Assembly (NCBI RefSeq): GCF_000719705.1
Contig: NZ_JOHO01000120.1
Span: 1-7,358 of the forward strand
DNA length: 7,358 nt
Direction of reading: 5' to 3'
DNA from: Streptomyces sp. NRRL S-350
GTDB taxonomy: Bacteria; Actinomycetota; Actinomycetes; Streptomycetales; Streptomycetaceae
Below the pieces are notes generated by a model. The model was given only the letters and a program-made list of their open reading frames with translations, ran no database searches and was not told where the DNA came from. A program made the position numbers and the translations under genes. This document shows positions 1 to 5,286 of this stretch, in pieces (position 1 is the stretch's first letter; each line of letters begins with the position of its first letter).

Positions 1-100
1 CCACGACCGGGGGCGCGTAGCTCAGTGGTAGAGCGCTGCTCTTACAAAGCAGATGTCGGCGGTTCGAAACCGTCCGCGCCCACAGCAGAGAAGGGCCAGC
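1..100 (+). repeat. Direct repeat of the tRNA-Val block, copy 1
   Basis: Positions 1-100 are identical to 265-364. The shared block covers ten bases before the tRNA, the tRNA itself and 18 bases after it, ending in GGGCCAGC. The left limit is unknown because the window starts inside the match. After position 100 the copies diverge (TTGGG here, CGTGCC after copy 2). Confidence 0.93.
11..82 (+). tRNA. tRNA-Val (anticodon UAC), copy 1
   Basis: A complete cloverleaf can be drawn. The acceptor stem is 11-17 with 75-81, the D stem 20-23 with 31-34, the anticodon stem 36-40 with 48-52, and the T stem 58-62 with 70-74 (one G-U pair). The anticodon loop 41-47 reads CTTACAA, giving anticodon TAC, which reads valine GUA/GUG codons. 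The discriminator base is A82. CCA is not encoded, since CAG follows, so it must be added after transcription, as is common in actinobacteria. An identical copy lies 264 bp downstream with the same flanks. Confidence 0.96.
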
Positions 101-264
101 TTGGGGGGGGAAAAGCGCCCAAAAGGGCCCCCGGCCGTTCTCCCCCCTCCGTCTCGCCCTGCTCACCCCCCACCCGCCCCGTCCCGTCCCTGTCCCGTCC
201 CCGCACCTGGCCCACACCACCCGCGGGACCAGGTACCCTAGGCACTCGTCGTGCGCCCGCGGGG
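101..264. other. Spacer between tandem tRNA-Val genes
   Basis: This stretch holds no convincing gene. It starts with eight G residues, then a short GCCC-AAAA-GGGC hairpin at about 117-128 that could act as a weak terminator for tRNA copy 1. A long C/T-rich tract follows at about 140-200. A TACCCT hexamer at 234-239 sits about 36 bp before tRNA copy 2 and could be a -10 box, but no good -35 hexamer is visible. Confidence 0.4.
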
Positions 265-274
265 CCACGACCGG

Positions 275-346
275 GGGCGCGTAGCTCAGTGGTAGAGCGC
301 TGCTCTTACAAAGCAGATGTCGGCGGTTCGAAACCGTCCGCGCCCA
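275..346 (+). tRNA. tRNA-Val (anticodon UAC), copy 2, integration target
   Basis: Identical in sequence and fold to copy 1, with anticodon TAC at 307-309 and discriminator A346, and no encoded CCA. Its 3' half from the first anticodon-loop base (305) is repeated at 7196-7238. The element therefore appears to have integrated here and rebuilt a full tRNA with its own copy of the 3' half. The gene should still be functional. Its downstream sequence now belongs to the element rather than to the original terminator. Confidence 0.96.
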
Positions 347-347
347 C
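305..347 (+). repeat. attL core, 43-bp direct repeat in tRNA-Val
   Basis: Identical to 7196-7238. It runs from the first base of the anticodon loop to the first base after the discriminator. A core spanning anticodon loop to 3' end is typical of tRNA-targeting tyrosine integrases such as that of pSAM2. The base before the repeat (T304 versus C7195) and the base after it (A348 versus C7239) both differ, which fixes its limits. Confidence 0.9.
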
Positions 348-363
348 AGCAGAGAAGGGCCAG

Positions 364-386
364 CCGTGCCACCCCCGTGCCAGATC
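364..386 (+). promoter_or_regulatory. Candidate integrase arm-type site, left
   Basis: Two direct CCGTGCCA units start at 364 and 375, one helical turn (11 bp) apart, and the second extends to CCGTGCCAGATC. The same arrangement occurs at 7073-7095 in the same orientation, matching at 19 of 23 positions. It starts 16 bp inside the attL core. Lambda-type and pSAM2-type integrases bind such arm repeats through an N-terminal domain, and the integrase here has a matching N-terminal region. Confidence 0.6.
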
Positions 387-403
387 CAACCCGTCACGAC
401 CAC

Positions 404-814
404 CTATGTGGTTCGGGACAGCTTCTTCTCGCCAAGAGTCCTGACCGCAGAGCGCAGCGCCTCTGTGCTAGGCGTGGTGGAGTTCCAGGGGGAGCTGCTT
501 CGGGCCTTGAGTACGCATTCGACGGCCGTCCTGGTGGTTTCCTCACTCGCCGCAGCCACAAGGTCGACCGTGAGCAGATCACGGCGATAGACCAAGAAGC
601 TCGACCATTCGTTGGAGAACGTAGGAATGCGGGGATAGCAGTCCAGCCCGCGGGCGGACAGCATGGTGAAGACCTGCTTTAGACGGACCATCTTCAGACG
701 TTCCTTGCCCTCTAGGGACCGAACAAGCGAGTTGCGGATGATGACCGCACCCCCGTGATGGTCGACACGTGCTTCGATCGCTTCCACTGTGCTGTGGCAC
801 ACATGCACTGACAT
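404..814 (-). CDS. Hypothetical protein between integrase and attL
   Basis: A 136-residue protein that I do not recognise. The ATG at 812-814 is preceded by AAGGCGG at a suitable spacing, which supports this start. The middle part (about residues 35-90) has a normal soluble-protein composition, including KMVRLKQVFTML and FSNEWSSFLVYRRDLLTVDLV. The last 35 residues are rich in S, T and charged residues. No signal peptide, membrane segment or metal motif is visible. The gene ends 17 bp inside the arm-type repeat and lies downstream of the integrase in the same direction, about 250 bp away, so it probably has its own promoter. Codon use is somewhat less GC-biased than in the integrase. It could be a small accessory or cargo protein, and a chance open frame is not excluded. 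Confidence 0.55.
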   Translation of the reverse strand: MSVHVCHSTVEAIEARVDHHGGAVIIRNSLVRSLEGKERLKMVRLKQVFTMLSARGLDCYPRIPTFSNEWSSFLVYRRDLLTVDLVAAASEETTRTAVECVLKARSSSPWNSTTPSTEALRSAVRTLGEKKLSRTT

Positions 815-1065
815 CAGTACCGCCTTAGGCCAGATAGGTGGCGCCAGGATCGTGCCTCTCTATAGGGCCCCGACTGAGAATGGGCGATGGCAGTCCACGA
901 GCGGTTTGCGTGGTGTATAAGCAGGCCGAGTTCAGACGGCCGAACGGATGACTCGCGGAGCATGCAGCACTGCAAAGGACCAGCTCAGAGGCATGATCCT
1001 CATGAACTGGCCCTCGGCCGATTCCCTAGCGCTACTTGCTCCAATGTCCTCTGCCCGGCAGGTTC

Positions 1066-2202
1066 CTACGCCGTTGTTTCTTGGCCACCAAGTGCTTGGC
1101 GGACGGCTTCGCCCATGCGGTCGGCGATGGCCCGGTCCCGGTCGCTGGTCATGTGCTGATAGATCAGCGCGGCCCGGGCGCTGCTGTGGCCCATCCGGGT
1201 CATGAGCTCGCGAGTGCTGGCCCCGTTCTGTGAGGCGAGGGTGTTCCCGGTGTGGCGGAGGTCGTGGAAGTGGGCATCCTTACTCACCCCGGCGGCCGTG
1301 CGGGCCCGGATCCAGTCGTCCCGGAAGTTGCTCCGGCGGAGCTTGCCGCCGCGGGGCCCGATGAAAAGGTGCCCGTCCGAGCCGGGGCCAGCGTACCGGT
1401 CGAGGTGGTGTGCCAGGTCGTCCACGATCTCGACGGGGAAGGCCACCGGCCGGAAGCCGGCGCGGCTCTTGGGCGCCTTGTCGTAGAGGCGCCCGGAGTT
1501 CAGCTCTGCCTGATTGCGTTGCACTCGGACGAGCCGGTTCGCCAGGTCGACGTCCCGCCGTCGAAGAGCCGCCAACTCGCCGAAGCGGAGCGTGGTGAAC
1601 GCGGTCAGCAGCATCAGGGCCCGCCAGCGCGGCCCGATCGCGTCGGCTACGGCGAACACCTCGGCGACGGACAGGACCGGCCGCTCCGGGACATCGTAGG
1701 TGTCGGCGCCCTTGATCCGGCACGGGTTGCGCTGGATCGACTCGTCATCGAGGGCGGTGTTCATGATGGCCCGCAGCAGTTGGTACGCCTTGACCACCGA
1801 GGGCTCGCCGGCCCCGTCCTCCAGGAGCGCGGACCGCCAGGAGCGCACCCGTGCCGGAGTGATCTCGGAGAGCATACGGTGCCCCAGGCCGGGTTGGATG
1901 TACTGGCGGAGGGTGACGGCGTACAGCTCGCGCGTGCTCTCCTCCAACTTACGGTCCCGCAGCCAGGCCGCGGCAAAGTCGCCGAGCTTGACCTTCCCGG
2001 CGTCCGGGTCGCTCCACCGGTCGCGCTTGATGTCGGCTTTGATGAGCGTGAGCGCGACATCGGCGTCCGTCCTGGTGGGGTAGGTCTGCTCAACGGGCCG
2101 CATCAGGCCGGTGACCGGGTCGGGATAGCGGATCTGCCACCGGCCGGAGGCGAGTTGGCGGACCGAGCCGAAGCGTCGACGGTTGCCCCTGGAGTTGGCC
2201 AT
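1066..2202 (-). CDS. int: Tyrosine site-specific recombinase (integrase)
   Basis: Catalyses recombination between element and chromosome at tRNA-Val. Numbering here is from the GTG codon at 2205. Residues about 10-65 (FGSVRQ, GRWQIRY) form an arm-binding-like domain, 73-155 the SAM-like core-binding domain, and 175-370 the catalytic domain. The full active-site set is present: R207 (TLRFGEL), K246 (PKSRAG), H314 and R317 (HDLRHT), H340 (MGHSS) and Y349 (LIYQHM). I prefer the ATG at 2202 over GTG 2205, giving 378 aa. That ATG overlaps the excisionase stop by one base (TGATG) and has GGAAGG seven bases upstream. The size is usual for the family. It is translated last in the xis-int operon and points toward attL. 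It is apparently intact, so the element may still be able to excise. Confidence 0.95.
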   Translation of the reverse strand: MANSRGNRRRFGSVRQLASGRWQIRYPDPVTGLMRPVEQTYPTRTDADVALTLIKADIKRDRWSDPDAGKVKLGDFAAAWLRDRKLEESTRELYAVTLRQYIQPGLGHRMLSEITPARVRSWRSALLEDGAGEPSVVKAYQLLRAIMNTALDDESIQRNPCRIKGADTYDVPERPVLSVAEVFAVADAIGPRWRALMLLTAFTTLRFGELAALRRRDVDLANRLVRVQRNQAELNSGRLYDKAPKSRAGFRPVAFPVEIVDDLAHHLDRYAGPGSDGHLFIGPRGGKLRRSNFRDDWIRARTAAGVSKDAHFHDLRHTGNTLASQNGASTRELMTRMGHSSARAALIYQHMTSDRDRAIADRMGEAVRQALGGQETTA

Positions 2203-2426
2203 CACGCCACCTTCCGGGCCGGACGACGGCGGGAAGCCACGGGCTGCACGGTCCGTTCGGCGATGAACGCGTCGATGGCCGAGGCGGGGATGCGCACGTG
2301 GTGGCCGACCTTGACGTAGGCGATGCGTCGTTCGGCGATCAACCGGCGGGGGAACCGTTCCCCGCTGGTCTCCCAGGTGCCGAGCAGTTCGGCGGCCTGC
2401 GCGGCGGTCAGCAGGCGGTCAGTCAT
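2202..2426 (-). CDS. xis: Excisionase, helix-turn-helix (MerR-like/HTH_17)
   Basis: A 74-residue DNA-binding protein, probably the recombination directionality factor that shifts the integrase toward excision. Residues 5-55 show the HTH_17/excisionase pattern: LLTAAQAAELLG (helix-turn-helix start), FPRRLIAERRIAYVKVGHHVRIPASAIDAFI (winged part). The tail is basic (SRRRPARK). The ATG at 2426 has a strong ribosome-binding site (AAGGAG) nine bases upstream, so I do not accept the longer in-frame start at 2699, whose extra part is out-of-frame reading of another gene. It overlaps the preceding small gene by eight bases (ATGACTGA) and the integrase by one base, which suggests translational coupling in one operon. 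Confidence 0.92.
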   Translation of the reverse strand: MTDRLLTAAQAAELLGTWETSGERFPRRLIAERRIAYVKVGHHVRIPASAIDAFIAERTVQPVASRRRPARKVA

Positions 2427-2699
2427 GGGTCGGTTCTCCTTCCGTGCCGGGTGCGGGTTGCAGCGCTTGGGTGAGCCAGGCTTCACCGCGGGTGAGGCCG
2501 AGGCCGGCGAAGACCCAGTGGGCGAGGACGAGCGTGGTGTCGTCGGTGGCCGGGGTGTCGGGGCCGTGGAGGCGTTCGAGGGTCTGCGCGCGGCGCCAGC
2601 AGTGCGGGCGTCGCGGAGGGCTCCGAGGGTGTCGCAGACGCCGCAGGGGGCGGGCTTGGCGGCCCAGTGCTTGGAGTCGCGCCAGTCGAGGAGAGCCAT
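2419..2699 (-). pseudogene. Small Streptomyces mobile-element protein, frameshifted
   Basis: The 5' part from ATG 2699 reads MALLDWRDSKHWAAKPAPCG then VCDTLGALRDA with almost pure C/G third positions. It resembles the N-terminus of a small CxxC protein that I associate with Streptomyces integrative elements. Near 2602-2612 the coding signal jumps to another frame, which continues HCWRRAQTLERL, then LVLAHWVFAGLGLTRGEAW, and ends at TGA 2419-2421, overlapping the xis start by eight bases. One extra C in the C-run at that point would join the halves into a protein of about 93 residues with a CxxC...HC zinc-like pattern. AAGGCGG precedes the start at good spacing. It could be a true single-base deletion, an assembly or sequencing error, or less likely a programmed shift. 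Function unknown. Confidence 0.75.
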
Positions 2700-2702
2700 T
2701 GG

Positions 2703-2888
2703 TCAGGCCGCCTTGGCGGCGGTGGCCAGCGGGCGGGTGACGCTGCCGGTGCCGTGGCAGGTCGGGCAGGTGACCGGGACGGTGGCGCGGGATCCGTCGC
2801 GCAGGCGCACACCGGTGGCGATGTGCGCGGTGGCGTGACCCGAGCAGTTCGGGCAGATACGGGTCGGGGCGTGGCTGTGCTGCGGCAT
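2703..2888 (-). CDS. Small zinc-finger-like protein (two CPxC motifs)
   Basis: A 61-residue protein with two cysteine pairs: C12-P-N-C15 near the start and C41-P-T-C44-HGTG in the second half. The second motif is the DnaJ-type CxxCxGxG form, so the four cysteines probably bind one zinc ion. The stretch between them (VRLRDGSRATVPVT) is likely a beta hairpin. Such small proteins are common in Streptomyces integrative elements, but their role is not established. A modest purine-rich site (GAGAG) lies about eight bases before the ATG. The stop is followed after three bases by the start of the next small gene, so both belong to the operon leading to xis and int. Confidence 0.8.
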   Translation of the reverse strand: MPQHSHAPTRICPNCSGHATAHIATGVRLRDGSRATVPVTCPTCHGTGSVTRPLATAAKAA

Positions 2889-2933
2889 GATGGTGCTCTC
2901 TTTCGTGGGCTTCGGTTCGGGAAGGGGTTGCGA

Positions 2934-2977
2934 CCTCGGGGCGGCGGGATGCTTGGCGGCATGTTGCCGCCCCGAGG
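2934..2977 (-). promoter_or_regulatory. Leader with two competing hairpins before the xis-int operon
   Basis: Upstream of the small zinc-finger gene, arms 2934-2945 and 2966-2977 (CCTCGGGGCGGC and its exact complement) form a perfect 12-bp stem. A second perfect hairpin, GGCGGCA-TGT-TGCCGCC at 2955-2971, uses part of the same 2966-2977 arm. On the minus-strand transcript the two are mutually exclusive. That layout would suit an attenuator, or a protein-binding site, controlling the operon. No U-run follows. Confidence 0.45.
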
Positions 2978-3083
2978 CCGGTCTTGCTTGTCGGTGGTGC
3001 GCGTTACGGTCCTGCCGTGCGGCCGGCTGCAGGGGAATCCAGCTCTGTAGAAACAGGCGTCTCCCTGGTCTGTCTGGGGGTGG

Positions 3084-3100
3084 CCCGGGTAGCGCCCGGG
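3084..3100 (-). terminator. Possible terminator after the NERD-GGDEF genes
   Basis: CCCGGG-TAGCG-CCCGGG is a perfect 6-bp stem with a 5-base loop, about 70 bp past the GGDEF stop. It has no U-tract, which is often missing in Streptomyces. It could equally be an operator. Confidence 0.35.
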
Positions 3101-3172
3101 ACCTAACCGACGACTGGGCTCAGTTGAGAGTCTTCGGAAGGCCCGCCAGAGCCAGCCGCACACAACTCGATG

Positions 3173-3676
3173 TCAGCGACGGCGGGAGGTACGGCCGTCG
3201 CGCTTGTGCGCGTACATGTCCCGGTCGGCGGAGGCGAGCGCGTCCGTGAGCGAGACGACCGGCAGCTCGGTGACGGGGCAGATGCCCACCGAGGCGGAGG
3301 CCGGGAGCATGCAACCGGCGTACGGAACCGACTGGTTGAGGGCCGTGCGGAGTTCGGGAAGGCGCGCGGGGGCGTCCAGGACGGCGGCGGCGAACTCGTC
3401 CCCACCGAGGCGGGCGGCGATGCCGGGACGGCCGCACCAAGCGGACAGGCGGGCGGCCGTGGCGGTGATCACCGCATCGCCGGCGACGTGGCCGTAGGTG
3501 TCGTTGGTGGCCTTGAAGTCGTCCAGGTCGATCAGCAGCACCGCGGCGCCGTCCGGGTGGCGGTGGGTCAGCCGGTGGGCGCGGGCGGTGAAGCCGTCGC
3601 GCGCGCGGAGCCCGGTGAGCGGGTCACGGCGGGCGCCGCACGTCCGGACACACGACGGGCGGACGCTCCTCGACAT
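3173..3676 (-). CDS. Short GGDEF-domain protein, apparently 5'-truncated
   Basis: A 167-residue protein consisting almost only of a GGDEF domain, the fold that makes cyclic di-GMP from two GTP. Motifs in order: DPLTGL at 18-23, LLIDLDDFKATNDTYGH at 47-63 with metal-binding D50, LGGDEF at 90-95 (intact signature), ASVGI at 128-132, and the C-terminal ADRDMYAHK pattern near 150-158. No RxxD inhibitory site precedes GGDEF. Element-borne relatives that I recall begin with a hydrophobic segment before ARRDPLTGL. Here that part is replaced by MSRSVRPSCVRTCG with no membrane segment, so the 5' end was probably lost at a recombination joint. ATG 3676 is the only usable start and has no good ribosome-binding site. 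It lies 17 bp after the NERD stop and may be read through from there. Activity is doubtful because dimerising parts are missing. Confidence 0.85.
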   Translation of the reverse strand: MSRSVRPSCVRTCGARRDPLTGLRARDGFTARAHRLTHRHPDGAAVLLIDLDDFKATNDTYGHVAGDAVITATAARLSAWCGRPGIAARLGGDEFAAAVLDAPARLPELRTALNQSVPYAGCMLPASASVGICPVTELPVVSLTDALASADRDMYAHKRDGRTSRRR

Positions 3677-3693
3677 GCCGCAGGCCAGCTGAG

Positions 3694-4653
3694 TCAGCGG
3701 GGCTTCCTGCCGCGCTTGCCTATCTGACTCCAGACGTAGCGGTGGCGGGCGATGGTGAAGACCCGGTCCACTCGGTTCGGCGACAGCACGGCCGGCCGGG
3801 AGGGCAGGACGGAGGCGATCTGCTCGCCGTCGACGACCGTCACTCCGGGCTCCGCGCCGAGCGTGATCTTCTGGGCGCCGACGATGGCGATGACAGGATG
3901 AACGGGGACGTCGAAGCCGCACCATTCGGTCAGTAGCCTGGCGGTTCGGTTCGCCTCGAACTCGGAGTTCTCCAGGTACGGGAAGCCGTTGCGGTTGACC
4001 TTCACGACCTTGTCGCCGACCCACACAGTGGCGCCCGGGTGGTGCTTTGAGTTGACCGTGAAGACACCCGGCGGCCCGATCACCACGTGGTCGATATCGG
4101 ACCCGGACGGCAGCGGCACCCCGTGCAGAACCTTCCGGCCGGCGGTCTTCAGCGCCCCCAGCCGGGAGCCTACGATCTGTTCGCCCTCCAGTCCCCGGAC
4201 CGTGCTCGAATCACCGAGGCGTTGACGGGAGAGCTTGGCCGCCAGCCGGACGAGCAGCTTGTACTTCTCCTCGCCCGCGCGCACCAGGCTCTTCAACCCA
4301 GCGCCGGGGAGGTTCTGCGCGAGGTCGTCCTCCTCCCGCATCGGGGGCAGGAACGGGACCTCCGCCCGCGGTTGCGGCACACGAGCTGGGGTTGCCTTGG
4401 CCGGAGCTGCCTTGGTCGGCTGGCTCTTCTCTCCTCGGTGCTTGACGGTGCGCGGTGGCACGTGGCTGCCTGAGGACCCACACCACTCTGCAACCTTGGC
4501 CAGCGCAGAGGCTTCGAACTCCGAAACCTCGACCGTAACCACCCCGGTCTTGCAGTCCAGCCAGGCCACCGAATCGCCGCGGGCGCCCGCCTTATTGACG
4601 TAGAGACGCTCCTTGCCAGGCACCCGCCACGGCTTGATTACCAGGTCCGTCAT
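3694..4653 (-). CDS. NERD-domain (nuclease-related) protein
   Basis: A 319-residue protein. Residues 1-60 (KERLYVNKAG, DSVAWLDCKTGVVTV) match an N-terminal module seen in actinobacterial NERD proteins. Residues 62-150 form a basic, proline- and alanine-rich linker. The NERD domain runs from about 153 to 265: GLEGEQIVGSRL (E156, E158), DIDHVVIGPPGVFTV (D186, D188), then N201-S-K203-HH where a classical site would have E-x-K. This N-x-K form is, as far as I know, usual in actinobacterial NERD proteins, so nuclease activity may be altered rather than lost. The tail is basic (KRGRKPR). No membrane segment is seen. The ATG at 4653 has AAGGGGG four to five bases upstream. It is divergent from the AIPR gene across a structured 633-bp gap. 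A DNA- or RNA-processing role in defence or element maintenance is inference. Confidence 0.88.
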   Translation of the reverse strand: MTDLVIKPWRVPGKERLYVNKAGARGDSVAWLDCKTGVVTVEVSEFEASALAKVAEWCGSSGSHVPPRTVKHRGEKSQPTKAAPAKATPARVPQPRAEVPFLPPMREEDDLAQNLPGAGLKSLVRAGEEKYKLLVRLAAKLSRQRLGDSSTVRGLEGEQIVGSRLGALKTAGRKVLHGVPLPSGSDIDHVVIGPPGVFTVNSKHHPGATVWVGDKVVKVNRNGFPYLENSEFEANRTARLLTEWCGFDVPVHPVIAIVGAQKITLGAEPGVTVVDGEQIASVLPSRPAVLSPNRVDRVFTIARHRYVWSQIGKRGRKPR

Positions 4654-4684
4654 GCATCCCCCTTGCCGGTCCTCCCTGACACGG

Positions 4685-4712
4685 GATCAGCATGCCCACG
4701 TACCGATCAGCA
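4685..4712 (-). promoter_or_regulatory. Two GATCAGCA repeats upstream of the NERD gene
   Basis: GATCAGCA occurs at 4685-4692 and 4705-4712, exactly 20 bp apart, so both copies lie on the same DNA face. They start about 32 bp before the NERD ATG, where an operator or activator site would be expected. Chance is possible for an 8-mer pair. Confidence 0.35.
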
Positions 4713-4996
4713 GGAACTCGGAGGACCAGCCAGCCAGACCGGCTCGGTCGGAGGGCCAGGTGGCGGGGGTGAGGGGAGGGGAGTGCGTAAAAATCTTCTC
4801 CACGGGTTTAAGGGCGCGCACAGCGCGCCAGCGCGCGGCCCAGGCCGCTCGCCGTCGCTCCTGTCTCCGCCCCGCTTCGGCGGCGGCGGGCCGCGCACGT
4901 CGAGCGTGCGGCCGGGAGGGTGCCGAGGTTAGAGCCCGTCGTGGCTGGGGTCGGGCGGCTCCACGGTTTTACCCACCTCCCAGGCTTGGGACCCGA

Positions 4997-5093
4997 GTCG
5001 AGCAAGAACGGGGGGCCACTCGGCCAAATTGCGGTCAGGCCCAAAAGCCCTGACCGAGTCGCAACAGCTTACGGCCCCCCGATCATGCTCGAC
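4997..5093. ncRNA. 97-nt nested inverted repeat, possible structured RNA or origin
   Basis: Three nested perfect stems share one axis. GTCGAGCA (4997-5004) pairs with TGCTCGAC (5086-5093). After a symmetric 4x4 internal loop, CGGGGGGCC (5009-5017) pairs with GGCCCCCCG (5073-5081). Inside, TTGC (5029-5032) pairs with GCAA (5061-5064), and directly stacked GGTCAGG (5033-5039) pairs with CCTGACC (5049-5055) around a CCCAAAAGC loop. An alternative inner pairing is ACTCGG (5018-5023) with CCGAGT (5054-5059). It can form on either strand, so its transcribed strand, if any, is unknown. It may be an RNA, a single-strand origin, or a terminator between the divergent genes. Confidence 0.5.
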
Positions 5094-5190
5094 CCCAAAC
5101 CAGGCAGGACACCGGCCAAAACCGCTCCCCCGCCCGCGCCGGTACACAAACCGCCCAGTCTAGCCGCTTGACGGTGCCAAGCTGAGATGA

Positions 5191-5209
5191 TTTCTGCAAT
5201 ATGCGCAAA
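5191..5209 (+). promoter_or_regulatory. 19-bp dyad upstream of AIPR, candidate operator
   Basis: The dyad TTTnnGCAnnnTGCnnAAA lies in an AT-rich patch about 78 bp before the AIPR start. A TTGACG hexamer at 5168-5173 resembles a -35 box, but no well-spaced -10 box follows it. The dyad would overlap a promoter starting there and could bind a repressor. Confidence 0.35.
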
Positions 5210-5286
5210 GTGGGCGACAGGGCAGTAGGCATCGTGCCAAAATCTGAGGCTCGCCCCACGCTGTGGATCCCCACCGGAGGACAGTT

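Larger units (their letters stand above)
265..364 (+). repeat. Direct repeat of the tRNA-Val block, copy 2
   Basis: Exact second copy of positions 1-100 with a 264-bp period. It ends at position 364, where the first arm-type integrase repeat begins. The 17 bases after the attL core (348-364) therefore belong both to the presumed element side and to the flank of tRNA copy 1. This must be explained by duplication, gene conversion or an earlier integration. Confidence 0.93.
2889..3172. other. Intergenic region before the small-protein/xis/int operon
   Basis: 284 bp without a gene, between the GGDEF stop and the small zinc-finger gene, both read on the minus strand. It holds the two competing hairpins at 2934-2977 and the CCCGGG dyad at 3084-3100. 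I see no clear Streptomyces -35/-10 pair, although a promoter for the downstream operon would be expected here. Confidence 0.5.
4654..5286. other. Divergent NERD-AIPR intergenic region rich in hairpins
   Basis: 633 bp without a convincing gene. From left to right it holds: GATCAGCA repeats (4685-4712); a G-rich purine tract (about 4761-4782); an AT-rich GTAAAAATCTT patch (4787-4797); a perfect GGCGCGC-ACA-GCGCGCC hairpin (4813-4829); a CCGC-TTCG-GCGG hairpin with a UUCG loop (4872-4883); CGCACG-TCGAG-CGTGCG (4894-4910); a near-repeat of CTCCACGG(G/T)TTT at about 4798 and 4959; the long nested inverted repeat 4997-5093; and a 19-bp dyad (5191-5209). Open frames here have no ribosome-binding sites or family resemblance. 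A role as a replication or transfer origin, a structured RNA, or a double promoter region is possible. Confidence 0.6.

Noticed and set aside
25..444. Open frame of 139 codons running through both tRNA genes
   Set aside because: It translates the tRNA sequence twice (the repeated CSYKADVGGSKPS stretch) and a low-complexity proline/arginine stretch; not a protein gene.
815..1065. Small genes or a terminator between the integrase and the 404-814 gene
   Set aside because: Frames here lack ribosome-binding sites and overlap the integrase 3' end; no clear hairpin seen. A TATAGA-like box near 861 has no partner hexamer.
1155..1168. Palindrome GCTGAT-AG-ATCAGC
   Set aside because: It lies in the integrase codons around the catalytic tyrosine (LIYQ) and is explained by coding sequence.
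1252..2319. 355-codon plus-strand frame opposite the integrase
   Set aside because: Antisense shadow caused by high GC; the minus-strand frame carries all integrase catalytic residues.
2202..2699. Single 165-aa protein joining MALLDW and the excisionase
   Set aside because: The middle 60 residues are out-of-frame reading; the coding signal there is in another frame, and xis has its own strong ribosome-binding site at 2426.
2483..3163. 226-codon minus-strand frame over the small genes and leader
   Set aside because: Composition is proline/arginine-rich and it reads the two small genes out of frame; no ribosome-binding site or motif.
3677..4024. N-terminal extension of the GGDEF protein to 283 aa
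   Set aside because: The extra 116 residues overlap the NERD gene and are rich in R/P/H, typical of a shadow frame.
4761..4782. Possible G-quadruplex in the G-rich tract
   Set aside because: Only three clear runs of four or more G are present; not enough for a standard four-run motif.
4613..5053. Plus-strand 146-aa frame and other frames in the NERD-AIPR gap
   Set aside because: No ribosome-binding site, low-complexity arginine/alanine composition, and they cross strong hairpins.
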